Positions 13,601 to 22,395 of a stretch of DNA of 64,000 bases are shown piece by piece. The stretch covers positions 28,897,915-28,961,914 of the forward strand of contig ML677343.1 in the NCBI GenBank assembly GCA_007922305.1, read 5' to 3'. A program made the position numbers and the translations under genes. Position 1 is the first letter of the stretch, and every line of letters starts with the position of its first letter. The notes beneath the pieces are model-generated. The model saw only the letters and a program-made list of their open reading frames with translations. It did not search any database and was not told the DNA's origin. Source of the stretch: Dermatemys mawii (Eukaryota > Chordata > Testudines > Dermatemydidae).

Positions 13601-16600
13601 CTCTCCCTGTTTTCATTTATACTATTCCTGGAGGGATGCAAGGTAACACTACCTTATTTCTTAGATCCAGAAACCTAACACAGCAACAACCAGAAACAGA
13701 GAGAGAGAAAGCAGGCTGCCCCCTAAGGAGGAGAGGCAGAACTCAACCCACCTTTGCTCTGACTATCTCTTTATCAGACTGATTGCTGAAAGAGCCAGAT
13801 CTCAGGCTTTCCTTCTCAACCCCCTAGCCTGGAAGCAGGACTAGGAGCCCCCTTACAACTTAAAGTGATAGCTTGTAATGTTAACACAGGTTTCAATGCA
13901 CCACAGAAGGCAGGTGTTTCAGCTGAGATCTGAAATGAGGCAGAGGGCTGGAAGCAGACTGTTCCAGGCAGCAGGATGTGCAAAGGAGAAGTCTCTTGCA
14001 CAAACGACTGGCCAGATTGTAAGGAGGGACTGAGAGAGGAGAGAAATGTTAATACTAGGTATGGGGGAGGAGACTGGAAAGATTGCTGACCTATATTCTA
14101 TGGTGATGGGCATTCTGTACGTAAGTTGCAAGGACTGTCTTGAAGAGGGATTTGTTTCTTTATGGTAGATAAAGAGGCCCCACAGGGATTTTCCCTCCCC
14201 GTATTTGTTTTTACCTTAGAAATAGCTGTAGTTTCACTCCTGGTTTTGCAGGCGGCCATTTGAAGAAGTTGATGAGAGCCTCAGATGCTTGGTGCTGCTG
14301 GAAATCAGGTTGTTTCTATTTTAGGCCCCTAAATGTGTCTGAAGGCCCTTAAATGTAAGTGCCCAGGATTGAAAAGGTTGGCCTGGTTCTTCGTAGTGGT
14401 TAAAACACTGTTCTCGCCTGCACCTTTGTTTATTCAGTGAAGGAAAATTCAACTGTTGCTAATGCTAAAAGGAATGTCTCTGAGGCTGTGGGCTGTGTAT
14501 CAGGCAGGGATCTTTATCAAAGCTATGTGAGAGCTTTTAAGCATTAGGAAACACAGAAGCATTGGGAACTGTATACATAAAATCATGCAGCCATCTTGCT
14601 CGGTTCATGGTGAGACTTCCTCTTGAAAGGGAAATGTGTTTCCCATTCATGTTCAGGAACCCTGAGGAGATGAGAGAGAGAGACTGTCTCTGCTGTTGTG
14701 AGATAAAGGTAGTTTAGTCTCCAGCAGCCTCATTTGTGAGGCAATTAGCTGGGGAGAGATTTCCTGAAGAAGGAAGCCTGCAGAAGGAGACCGATTTTTA
14801 TCACCAGTGGAAATCACAGCATGTTGCTGAGCTCCTAAGGAGAAACATATCTTTGTTTTCAGGCTAGTCACACTAAATGGGGACTTGATGGGTGATTTAC
14901 CGCTTGTCTACACTTGAGATGCTACAGCGGCCCAGCTTCAGTGTGGACATTGCCTATGCCAATGGGACAGGCTTTTCTGGTGGCGTAGGTCAGGGGTCAG
15001 CAACCTTTCAGAAGTGATGTGCTGAGTCTTCAGTTCATCACTCTAATTTAAGGTTTCGTGTGCCAGTAATACATTTCAATATTTTTTAAAGGACTCTATA
15101 ATATAAAACTAAACTATTGTTGTATGTAAAGTAACTAAGGTTTTTAAAATGTTTAAGAAGCTTCATTTAAATCTAAATTAAAATGCAGAGCCCCCCAGAC
15201 CGGTGGCCAGGACCCAGGCAGTGTGAGTGCCACTGAAAATCAGCTCGCGTACTGCCTTTGGCACGCGTGCCATAGGTTAACTATCCCTGGCATAGGTAAT
15301 CCACCTCCCCAAGAGACAGTAGCTAGTCAACAGAAGAAATCTTCCATTGCCCGAACACTGTCTACAGTGGAGGTCAGGCCAGCTTAACTAAGTTGCTCAA
15401 AGGTGTGGATTTTTCACACCCCTGATTAACCTAGCTGGATCAACTTCATTTTTAATGTAGGCAAAGCCTTAATTCATAGGCCTATTTTATTGCTAATAGT
15501 TTGATGCAGCTGGTGCAGACAGGGCCCCGCAGGAGATTCCAGTTCTGGAGGGAGGGAAGCATTGCAGAGATACTGGAATCCAGCCCAAGAAAGTGGGGCT
15601 GAGGCAGAAACAGTGAACCTGCTATGTGGTATCTTTTGCTGTGTGATCCCTGATGTACCAGTGCCCTTCTTTTTGGGAGAAAACTCCATCCTCCTAGTGC
15701 TTCCCATCTTCAGAGCTCTTTTCCAACAGTTCATTAAGATAAGGATTCATTGGCAAGATAGAAGATAGGCACCCAATCAGCTGATAGGGGAAGGGGTATG
15801 TGAAAAAACAAAATGACCAAAGAATGAACAGGCAGAAGAACAGCAAGTACTGCAAGAAAGGAATGCCTTGGAAAGAATACCATTAAGGATGTGTCCCAGT
15901 GGAGGGTGTTACAAATAGCCTTGGACAGTTCATTCAGGACAGTTTAGTTTAATGAGCCAATTTTAGATTTACAGATTTCCCATTGCATACTAGAGCAAAT
16001 TCAAAGCATATCTTCCAAACAAAGTGTTCCTGTGCTGTCTTGCCCATATATAGAAGTAAAACCAATCTGGCAATTAAAACTGCGAAAGCTGCCAAAAGAT
16101 AGGCAATCCAAAGTGATACATATATAGGGAATGGGGGGAAAAGCTGCCTTTTAAGGCCTTGGAGAGTGAGCGAGCATGATCTATAGTACACAGATACGGC
16201 TGGAATATTGCTTTGCAGGTTCTGCAGTGGAAGTTGGATTTTTAAAGATCAAGAAGTTTGTGGATTTTGGAGTTCCACCTGTTCCAATCCCCAGTACTAG
16301 AGCTGGTTTTTGTTGTTCTAACTAGCAGTGTATAAATCTTTTAGAAGGTTCATGTGCAAGTTCATATTGAGCCTTCTCTGCTATCACTCTGTTTCCTGAA
16401 TGTTTTTGTAGCTTAGTCATCAGTTGCTGGTAGGTTCTGTTCCTGCAGCAAACAAAACAAAATAAAATAAAAAACAGGAGAAGCGTGCAATGCAGAGAGT
16501 GCAGTCCTCATTTTCATGATTGCCTGCTATGCTGGGTGCAGTCAATGAGAGCTGTGAATTCTCAGAACCTCTGAGAACTAGACAATGATGAAAGCAGCTC

Positions 16601-18401
16601 ATTTTAGCTTTGGGGAAGATGGGACCTAATGCATCTCAGGTTAAATGATCATTTATTTCTTTAGGTCAGATTCACTCAGGAGCATTGCTGCTTCACACCA
16701 GCAAACAGTTGCAGAACCTCTGCGACATGGTTGACAATACGAAGTGGCCACACCCTCTCATGTAGACAAAGACATGGTTGTTGAGGTCAAGAAATGCCAT
16801 TGCAGCACCTAAAGAGGGTGCACTGACTAAGGTAGATAGGGCTTGGCTGACTGGTAAATCCATTGATCCAGTCATTCTTTGGATACTCTCCCCTTAGCAG
16901 AGTTTCTTTTGAGACCAATGGGCTGTTTGGCCTTGTTGTCAAAGGAACATGGAGAGAAGTAGTGGTAATACTGCTTACCCTCCATAGGGCTGTCATTACA
17001 CGTTCCTGTGTCAGCCATGCTGAATTCTCACCCTTTGCAATTAGTGGCAGAGGTTCTGCATTATCTGCAAGAGCTCGTCGAGGTTTATTTGGTCCTAGCT
17101 CCATACAGGAGGCTGGGCTAGATGACTTCTCAAGGTCCCTTCTAGCTTTGCATCTCTATGATTCTGTGATCTGTAGAGTCCTTTCTCACTGCTCAGGCTG
17201 GAAGAAAAACAATGTTCCCATATGTATCTCATTCATATAAGTCTCTATTCGTCCTTCCTTATTTTCCTAGTCATCAGAAAAAGGTCTTTGAGCCCTAGCT
17301 AAATTCATTTACTTTATGATCTTTCAGAGTTCTAGTATCTGCAAAACAGCCGTGCATGCTGGAGTCATTAAAGACGAGGCTGGCGGTTATGTTGACGTAA
17401 TGCCCGTGGACAAGAAGAAAAACTACGCTGGCTCTTTGAAGAATGGCGTCCAATCTGAGAGGTAGGGTCACTTTTTTTTGTGTGATCTGTTTGTGAAAAT
17501 GTGGATGATGGGAATTCGATATACAAGGCAAGTGATTCTAACATGTTGCTGTAAACTCAGAGAAGCAAACGAACAAACCAGTGTGTGTCATCCCTTCTTT
17601 GCCTTTTGTAACTGAATGCATTACTTTTGGATTCTGTATATTAAGGATGTAATACTATTAAGCTTCTCCTTTGTTTAAAAATTAGTTTAAACTAGTCAAA
17701 ATATGAAAACATTCTGAATAAATTTCACTGGGTATACAGCACTTTTAAATTTACTCTGTTTTTTAGCAAAGTCATTAATGAATGCTGAGGGAGCAGTTTC
17801 ACATGAGTTTTATCCGCAAACATTCTGGCAAATTAACACCACAGAAAAGATAAACATGTGGTCTGCCTCTTTCATTGTACAGTCAGCTTTGCGGCTTTCA
17901 CTTGGGAATTCCACTACTGAGTTCTGGGAGGTCTAATGTATTGAAAAGCATAAGAACATGAGTCTGGCCATGCTGGGTCAGATCCATGGGTCCTTTAGCC
18001 CAATATCTTCTCTTCAACAGTGGCCTGAATGTGTTGACTAGAAATAATTTCTCTGTTTTTGTTGGAAGAAACCTAAATCAATCAACCTGCCAGCATGCTC
18101 TCTTGAGAGGATAAAACAGTGCTGCTGAATAGTTTGTTGTAACTTCATGTGACAATTCCTGATTCTTTTTTGGGGCTTGGGGGGGTGGTCCAATTTGGCT
18201 TTTATTTTCAGAAATTCTGAATGCAGATGTGCAAATAAACCTGCATTCAAATCACATGAATAATTGAAACCACTGATTTCCTTACTGAAGTGACTATGTG
18301 GAGCTGCTGCATCTCTCTTGGGTTCATAATGATTGTTCTTTTTCAGCTTGAAGAGTCCCAGCGAAGGGATGGCTTTCCGAATTTTTTCTGTGAAGCAGTA
18401 A
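1518..18401 (+). CDS. CRISPLD2: CRISPLD2, cysteine-rich secretory protein with LCCL domains (3' ten exons; 5' end outside window)
   Basis: CRISPLD2 is a secreted glycoprotein made of an N-terminal CAP/SCP domain, a cysteine-rich hinge and two LCCL domains. In mammals it is linked to extracellular matrix, craniofacial and lung development and lipopolysaccharide binding (established knowledge). Ten plus-strand segments with AG/GT borders are visible: 1518-1618, 3446-3604, 4620-4680, 5283-5349, 6449-6579, 6754-6797, 7921-7993, 8859-8934, 17328-17461 and 18347-18401. They total 901 bases: one base finishing a codon, then 299 codons and TAA, with all splice phases agreeing. The LCCL hallmarks ICRAAIHYG (first) and ICKTAVHAG (second) are present, and the frame ends FRIFSVKQ. 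Residues such as [13 protein letters not shown] and [10 protein letters not shown] favour CRISPLD2 over CRISPLD1. No stop or frameshift is seen, so the gene looks functional. The CAP-domain exons and start codon are off the left edge. Confidence 0.95.
1619..3445 (+). other. CRISPLD2: CRISPLD2 intron with one palindromic MITE
   Basis: Non-coding intron sequence. It contains the fold-back element at 2550-2815, listed separately. Nothing else is recognised. Confidence 0.7.
2550..2815. mobile_element. Palindromic MITE, GTCTACA-type termini
   Basis: The left end GGGTATGTCTACATTGCA is matched in reverse by TGCAGTGTAGACTGATCC at the right end. Inner blocks also pair: GTGGCTGGCTCATTCCAGCTG against CAGCTGGCACAGGCCAGCCAC, and GGCAGTTTAATTG against GAAACAGCCCC. 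The whole element is therefore an imperfect hairpin. I recognise this as a common turtle non-autonomous DNA transposon. A clean target duplication was not found, so the ends are approximate. Confidence 0.65.
3446..3604 (+). CDS. CRISPLD2: CRISPLD2 exon: linker before the first LCCL domain
   Basis: The acceptor AG is at 3444-3445 and the donor is ATGA|GTAAGA. It encodes [17 protein letters not shown] followed by a Lys/Thr-rich tail ([11 protein letters not shown]). This is the least conserved part of the protein, but position, phase and the DETNEVE core support it. A second, more 3' start is unlikely because the phase from the previous exon needs two bases here. Confidence 0.88.
3605..4619 (+). 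other. CRISPLD2: CRISPLD2 intron, no recognised content
   Basis: Bounded by GTAAGA at 3605 and the TTTTTCTAG acceptor at 4611-4619. I see no repeat family, RNA gene or extra exon in it. Confidence 0.6.
4620..4680 (+). CDS. CRISPLD2: CRISPLD2 exon: start of LCCL domain 1
   Basis: The acceptor is TTTTTCTAG and the donor AACAG|GTAGCG. It encodes [20 protein letters not shown], carrying the first cysteines of LCCL domain 1. Two bases close the split Thr codon from the previous exon, and two bases are left for an Arg codon. Confidence 0.94.
4681..5282 (+). other. CRISPLD2: CRISPLD2 intron, no recognised content
   Basis: The donor is GTAGCG and the acceptor AACTAG. An AT-rich tract lies shortly before the acceptor. 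Nothing else is recognised. Confidence 0.6.
5283..5349 (+). CDS. CRISPLD2: CRISPLD2 exon: LCCL domain 1
   Basis: The acceptor AACTAG is at 5277-5282 and the donor is ACT|GTACGT. It encodes [20 protein letters not shown] and ET. CPAGC and KAKIFGT are typical LCCL-1 residues. The exon ends in phase 0. Confidence 0.93.
5350..6448 (+). other. CRISPLD2: CRISPLD2 intron holding an A/T-rich MITE
   Basis: The donor is GTACGT and the acceptor CTTTCCAG. A fold-back style element occupies about 5787-6174 (separate entry). The rest is AT-rich unique-looking sequence. Confidence 0.6.
5787..6174. mobile_element. AAAATTTT-rich MITE ending in CAGCTCT
   Basis: It starts near AGGGCAGGTCAACAATTT, carries internal GAAAATTTTGATTTTTTT and CAAAATTTTCGG tracts, and ends near CCAGCCAGCTCT. 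Similar elements lie at 26367, 27610 and 60098. The shared end AGAGCTGG with A/T-rich interior suggests one MITE family. Boundaries are approximate, and the interior has a unique-looking GC-richer block. Confidence 0.45.
6449..6579 (+). CDS. CRISPLD2: CRISPLD2 exon: LCCL domain 1 core
   Basis: The acceptor is CTTTCCAG and the donor TTAAG|GTAATT. It encodes the LCCL core [19 protein letters not shown], then VDITRKG and [13 protein letters not shown]. It begins in phase 0 and ends with two bases of a Ser codon. The Cys-x-x-Ala-Ile-His-x-Gly block is the LCCL signature. Confidence 0.95.
6754..6797 (+). CDS. CRISPLD2: CRISPLD2 exon: end of LCCL domain 1
   Basis: A 44-base micro-exon with acceptor TTTTCAG and donor ACAG|GTAAGT. 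It encodes [14 protein letters not shown] between two split codons. It is too short to stand alone, but its phase fits both neighbours and the sequence matches the end of LCCL 1. Confidence 0.92.
6798..7920 (+). other. CRISPLD2: CRISPLD2 intron with GACCATATTT-type repeat
   Basis: The donor is GTAAGT and the acceptor TTCCACAG. The central part (7047-7490) is repeat-derived; the remainder is unrecognised. Confidence 0.6.
7047..7490. mobile_element. GC-rich MITE pair, GGGTGACCATATTT-type
   Basis: Two related heads are visible: GGGGACCACGTTTCCCAAAG near 7047 and AGGGTGACCATATTTACCAA near 7204. A tail TTTGCCAAAGAAGTCGAGAT and GACCGGGACAGGACTT lies near 7454-7488. The layout resembles a turtle non-autonomous DNA element, possibly one copy inserted near another. 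The termini resemble, but are not identical to, the GACCAGATGTCC family. No target duplication was identified. Confidence 0.45.
7921..7993 (+). CDS. CRISPLD2: CRISPLD2 exon: start of LCCL domain 2
   Basis: The acceptor is TTTCCACAG and the donor CCAAG|GTAAGC. It encodes [20 protein letters not shown] then HCP. The cysteine pattern opens the second LCCL domain. Phases are one base in from the left and two bases left over on the right. Confidence 0.94.
7994..8858 (+). other. CRISPLD2: CRISPLD2 intron, no recognised content
   Basis: Bounded by GTAAGC and TTTTTCAG. Open frames of 60-97 codons occur here on both strands but none resembles a known protein. I see no repeat or RNA gene. Confidence 0.55.
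8859..8934 (+). CDS. CRISPLD2: CRISPLD2 exon: LCCL domain 2
   Basis: The acceptor is TTTTTCAG and the donor GCAGAT|GTGAGT. It encodes [20 protein letters not shown] then KVYAD. YCPAHC and WAPVFGT are characteristic of the second LCCL domain. The exon ends in phase 0 before an 8.4-kb intron. Confidence 0.94.
9142..9340 (+). mobile_element. tRNA-derived MIR-like (CORE) SINE
   Basis: The order of blocks matches MIR-type SINEs: TGGTGCAGTGGATAGGGC, then a CORE-like CTTAGGAAAGTCACTTAACC, then CTGTAAAATGGGGTTGATG, ending near GTAAAGTCTCTTGAGATGCA. This old amniote retroposon family is fixed in many introns. Ends are approximate. Confidence 0.75.
10355..10541 (+). mobile_element. CR1 LINE 3' end
   Basis: The blocks GCACTGGAATGGGTTACCTA, TTGGACTACGTGACCTCCTG and AGGTCCCTTCCAACCCTGAT end in ATTCTAGGATTCTAG. 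This is the usual 3' end of CR1 LINEs in birds and turtles, with its short ATTCTATG-type repeats. It is 5' truncated, as most CR1 copies are. Confidence 0.88.
13261..13334 (+). mobile_element. CR1-like LINE 3' fragment
   Basis: It contains ATACAGGAGGTCAGACTAGA followed by TAATCTGG and CTCCTTCTGGCCTTAAACTC. This is the conserved CR1 tail region, about 75 bases long and diverged. Confidence 0.7.
14897..15472. mobile_element. GTCTACAC-type MITE, interrupted by a hAT-like insertion
   Basis: The left end CGCTTGTCTACACTTGAG is mirrored at the right by TTAATGTAGGCAAAGCCTTAA. The interior has a reverse-related pair of short motifs around AGCTTAACTAAGTTGCTC. The element is split by the insertion at 14991-15289, so the host copy is older. 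A matching target duplication for the host was not found. Confidence 0.55.
14991..15289 (+). mobile_element. hAT-type non-autonomous element with 8-bp target duplication
   Basis: The left terminus CAGGGGTCAGCAACCTTT is matched in reverse by AGGTTAACTATCCCTG. It is flanked by GCGTAGGT (14983-14990) and GCATAGGT (15290-15297), an 8-bp duplication with one mismatch. Length is 299 bp. It carries no coding capacity. The terminal sequence and 8-bp duplication fit hAT elements. It sits inside another MITE. Confidence 0.85.
17091..17170 (+). mobile_element. CR1 LINE 3' end fragment
   Basis: CAGGAGGCTGGGCTAGATGA and TCAAGGTCCCTTCTAGC precede CTATGATTCTGTGAT, the usual CR1 tail. It lies about 160 bases before the second LCCL core exon, inside the intron. 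The overlapping 125- and 105-codon frames cross this repeat and are not credible genes. Confidence 0.78.
17328..17461 (+). CDS. CRISPLD2: CRISPLD2 exon: LCCL domain 2 core
   Basis: The acceptor is ATCTTTCAG and the donor GAGAG|GTAGGG. It encodes [20 protein letters not shown], then [20 protein letters not shown] and VQSE. This is the second LCCL signature. It ends with two bases of a Ser codon. Confidence 0.95.
17462..18346 (+). other. CRISPLD2: CRISPLD2 last intron
   Basis: Bounded by GTAGGG and TTTTTCAG. It includes a CR1-related piece near 17946-18027. The rest is unrecognised. The 170-codon minus-strand frame at 18038-18550 is antisense to this intron and the last exon and shows no known motif. 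Confidence 0.65.
17946..18027 (+). mobile_element. CR1-related fragment
   Basis: The run CATAAGAACATGAGTCTGGC, CATGCTGGGTCAGATCCATG and CTTCAACAGTGGCC matches a widespread LINE-derived segment of turtle and bird genomes. A related copy is at 59928-60100. Assignment to CR1 is from memory. Confidence 0.55.
18347..18401 (+). CDS. CRISPLD2: CRISPLD2 last coding segment and stop
   Basis: The acceptor TTTTTCAG is at 18339-18346. It encodes [17 protein letters not shown] and stops at TAA 18399-18401. [11 protein letters not shown] corresponds to the conserved C-terminus of the family. The 3' UTR follows in the same exon. Confidence 0.93.
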
Positions 18402-20488
18402 ATTCCCTGGGAAGGTGCCAGTTTCTGCTGGAGAACAATCCACTGATCTTGACGGACAGCAACATTCATTTGATGGCATCTGCTCTGAACAAACTCTCCT
18501 TGCCAATTTCTTTCAGGGAAGAAAGGTTCTGACTCAAATGCCCATGTCACATCTTCACCAGTTCAGTATTTTGTTTTTTGGTTTTTTTAACAAATTCTAG
18601 GGCATTCAGACTGTTGTAACTTCAAATTCCAAAAGTGGTGTGCTGAACAGCTGTAGTGTGGATTAATTTACAACAAACATCAGAACCCTCAGCTGGTCCA
18701 CAGATAGCGTTTTAGGTCTTGAAAGGACCTACCCCAATGGAAGTACCAACACATGTTGGCAAGGTGGAATATGTAGTGAAATATTGTGCAGACAGTGGGC
18801 CCTTTAAAAAATAGTTTTAAAGCTGCTCCTTTTGTGGGGTGGGGCATACGACTTCTTTGGAACTGTTTGTATTGGGGGAGAGGGGTTGTTTTTTCTGTTT
18901 AAGAGCAAAACCTTAGTGTTTTCCTAATCAGCTCGCATGTGCATAAGAAATGTTGAGTCAGGTCTGCGGCATATTGCATTAGGTCAAGTGGTGTCATGAG
19001 GTAATATGCGGTTGGATGTTCGTGGCTGCCTGAAGGACTCCTGGAGATGAGGTTGTCTGGAAAATGTGGTGAAAGTAAGAACAGGTGGTGAAGATCTTCA
19101 CCCCCGAGAAACAAGGACCCCAGCCAACCAGAAATGTGGCATTGGTGTTTGCTGGCCAAACATTAGCAGATAGGAATTTGAGAAGTTTTGGAATTAGAGT
19201 TCCTATCCTGGCACATCTCTGTACTATGCTACACACCATTTTTTTTTATTTACAGTTAAATGCAATTTATTATTGTATACAGCAGTGCTGGTTTTGTCTG
19301 TAGTAGTTAAGCAGTGATAAAAAGTTAATCTTATTTTTGTTAGAAATGGGTGCATCTATATAAAGTGTGTTCACTTTATCTTTGTACAGTTCTGAGGCTT
19401 TAAATATATGGAATGGGTCTGGATTGTTTGCTTGCATACAATCGATACCATATAGTGATCTTAGCTTCCAACATGATTTCTGTGTCTGTGAGCATTTGGA
19501 ATCCAAAATGTTGGGTTTTTAAAACTTATATGTCTTCTAATGAATTTATATTTAATAATTCGAGTCATTCAGCTACAAACAGCTGGTTAAATATATTGCA
19601 TAGAATGGTTTAGACGGAATTAAAACTAGCCACAAAATCCCTTAAGACAGTATAGCAATATTGTGATTTATGGCTGAAGCTAATTTGTTCCCTACTTTTA
19701 GAGGTTTATTAGAATTGATCTAAGCACAAATCTATTTTTCTCTTACTGGTCAGACAGGCAGTAACTTACGTTAACACTGAGAAGGCAACATAACCTTTAG
19801 CTCTTTGGTTGATATAAAAAGATATCCCTTCACTCAGTAACTCAATTGTAGTATGTTACATATGAGGAATATTTCACTTACTGTTACAATTATTTAGCCA
19901 CTCAATCTGGCGGCCATTTCATGGCTTTCCATAGCCTTCCAATGTCAAGGCTCTGTTTAACTTAAATTAGAGGGATAGGAAAACCAGCTATAAGCCTATT
20001 CCAAAATGTAGACCAATAGCATTATGTGGTTTAGCACTTATTTTATTTAATTTTTAAACTCCATGAAATCAGCAAGGAAATTATATTTTCTAGTCCCTTT
20101 GTTTCATAACTGAGGTTTCCTTTCCTTGTGAAATCTGAATTTACAAAGAGACCTTTCGTAACTGAGCAGGTTTGCACGTTTTTGAGAAGTTACACACAGC
20201 AAGCCTACTTTTGGAATGGGTCTGGTAAACACCTATTATTTCTTTATTTAATGTGGTCTTTTAAGGTACGTTATGTTTGCTTTAAAGTAAGGAAACCCAG
20301 TTACATTATCAAGGTAAATTTATGTGACAAATAACTGGAATGTATCTTTAAAAAGTGCCTATTAAGAAGTGACTGAAATCTTGGCAATGAGATAAATCAG
20401 GTTCCTTGTTTTGCGTATTATGAATAATAAGATTGGAAACAGGCTACTTTAAGCCCACCAAATTTTATAGTATGAATCTGTGGCCTTC

Positions 20489-20641
20489 ATCGGCCAAATA
20501 GGAGTTACACCGTGAATAACTGAGGATAGAAATGGAAAACGTAATAAGGATCAATCACATGTCCATTGATCGGCCAAATAGGAGTTACACGTTGAATAAC
20601 TGAGGATAGAAATGGAAAACGTAATAAGGATCAATCACATG
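20489..20641 (+). repeat. Two-copy 80-bp tandem duplication
   Basis: The segment beginning ATCGGCCAAATAGGAGTTAC at 20489 repeats at 20569. Over the 73 compared bases the copies differ at two adjacent sites (CG against GT after TTACAC). Both end at ATCAATCACATG, and seven bases (20562-20568) separate them. The near identity means a recent duplication, or an assembly artefact. Confidence 0.95.
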
Positions 20642-20909
20642 ACAGTGGCAGCCTTTCCATTGAATTCATGGGTGTTGGACTGGGCTCATATTCTGTTGTA
20701 CATCCTAGTTAAAGTAGAACATCATCGCTCCATTACGCTGTCTGTGAGAAGCAGTCATCTTGTAGAAGGAGGGAAAGAAATCTGGACTGGAACAACGAGG
20801 AAATTTGAGAATCACCAAGAAGCATGTATACAAATTCAATTGACCTAGAGTGTATCTCTCTTACAAAAGAGGAAGGCGAAAAACATAAAAAGTGAAGTTG
20901 TGAACATAA

Positions 20910-20915
20910 AATAAA
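20910..20915 (+). promoter_or_regulatory. CRISPLD2: Possible internal poly(A) signal
   Basis: AATAAA within ACATAAAATAAATTATATCC. Its use would give a 3' UTR of about 2.5 kb. Supported by motif only. Confidence 0.3.
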
Positions 20916-21671
20916 TTATATCCTCATTCTATAGCTTGAATTATCTTCAGCCAAACAATTTGGATGTTCAGAAACTGGTTTTAGTGTAAGTCTGTGTCTC
21001 TGGTTAGTTTTATTTATGCTGTTCAACAGATAAGTCAGGACTTTGAGGAGCAATTATTCTTTGAGGTTCTGGGTGCTATTAGTTAAATAATATCTCTACC
21101 ATATTTAGGAAGGGTCACATCCTGCATGGCATTATTAAGGCATATCTTTAGTTGTGTTCAATTGTATATACCAGCTGCCCATATTTAGGTGGAACAGGCT
21201 CTGTTTTTTGCAAATATAAACTGAGTTTACATCCGTTTTACCTAAGCATTTCTCAGTCTAATATGTTTCAATAGAGCTTTCAGGGGCAGTATCCCGTTGT
21301 CTTTATATAATCAAATGCCCTGATTTAGGTGCTAATTCAGTAAGGTACATAAGAACGTGCCTCACTTTTAGCATGCAAGTTGCTTCAAAGGGGTCAGATT
21401 TTTAAAGGTGTTTAAGTGCCTAACTACCACTGAGATAAACAGGCATTAGGTACCTAAATACCTTGGAAAATCTGGGCCCAAGGCATCCAGTAGTTAAGCA
21501 CCTCGCTGAATAGGCTTTCATTGCTGGCAAATAAGTTTCATTTCATCACCAATAAAATCAACGAGAAACATTATGTCACACAATTATCACTAAAAAGAAT
21601 CTGGGTTCCACATGCTGGATTTCCAGAGACTATAACAGGTTTCTTTGGTCAGAGTTACTGAAGTGCTGTTT

Positions 21672-21745
21672 TAAGATTAACAGCCGTGTTAGTCTGTATC
21701 CGTAAATAAGACGAGGAATACTTGTGTCACCTTAGAGACTAAGGA
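21672..21745 (-). mobile_element. SINE tail (AACACGGCT family), reverse
   Basis: Read in reverse it gives AAGGTGACACAAGTATTCCT, then GGATACAGACTAACACGGCT. This is the 3' part of a turtle SINE whose other copies are at 36369 and 46710. Confidence 0.7.
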
Positions 21746-22369
21746 TGCTTTCCTGAATAACTGCCCCATGAGTAGTCCCACTGGAGGCAATGTTCATTGG
21801 ATGAGGTGACCTTCTGAGGTCTTTTCCAACCCTATTGAAGCAATCTAGTGCATAGCACCTGAAGTCAATGGGACCATTAACACAGTAAGGTGCTACTGAG
21901 CATAAGTTAGTGTATCCGAATTTGGCCCCTCTTTTGATTTTTTTCATTATGCAGAGTGTGGATACAGGAGAACAGCAAAGAGGGGGAAAAAGCCACTAAA
22001 ACATAAGAGGAGTCAGTTTGTTTTTTGTTATAGTGTCCCACCAAAATTTTAAGGCCGTTGAAGTTGGGAAGTAGATCATCTGAAAGCCCTCCCTAAAAAC
22101 TGCATTTCTGTTGCTCTTACCTGGCTTTGAAGCAGCTATTGATTTGAATAGCTGTTGACCATACGCTGCCTCAGCCTGCAGTTTATGTATTTGCTTTTTT
22201 TTTCTATGAAAAACGGGTTTTTGTTTTTACTACTTCCTGTGTACAAAAGTTTAGTGTAAATGGCTTTTGCCTTTGCATGATCTTTATGGGGCCCTATGTT
22301 TGTCATAAGACTATAATTTTTCTAAATACAGAACTGTAAAATATCTTTGTTTTGTTTTCTGAATTGTGA

Positions 22370-22375
22370 AATAAA
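22370..22375 (+). promoter_or_regulatory. CRISPLD2: Probable CRISPLD2 poly(A) signal
   Basis: AATAAA in GAATTGTGAAATAAAACTCA, preceded by T-rich UTR-like sequence and followed by a T-rich stretch from about 22405. It is the best distal poly(A) candidate downstream of the CRISPLD2 stop. Confidence 0.5.
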
Positions 22376-22395
22376 ACTCATACAAAAAACAGATG

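Larger units (their letters stand above)
8935..17327 (+). other. CRISPLD2: Long CRISPLD2 intron (8.4 kb) with several repeats
   Basis: This is the largest intron of the visible part. It contains a MIR-like SINE (9142-9340), CR1 tails (10355-10541, 13261-13334, 17091-17170) and nested MITEs (14897-15472), each listed separately. Between them, 10542-13260, 13335-14896 and 15473-17090 show nothing I can name. The 136-codon minus-strand frame at 10978-11388 has no recognisable features. Confidence 0.65.
18402..22395 (+). other. CRISPLD2: Probable CRISPLD2 3' UTR
   Basis: After the stop codon the sequence is AT-rich, intron-free in appearance and ends in a strong poly(A) signal at 22370-22375. 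Length would be about 4.0 kb. An earlier AATAAA at 20910-20915 could give a shorter form. It contains an 80-bp tandem duplication (20489-20641), a reverse SINE tail (21672-21745) and a CR1 scrap (about 21780-21840). The UTR extent is inferred; RNA data would settle it. Confidence 0.55.

Noticed and set aside
18038..18550. 170-codon minus-strand frame
   Set aside because: It is antisense to the last CRISPLD2 exon and intron and shows no domain.
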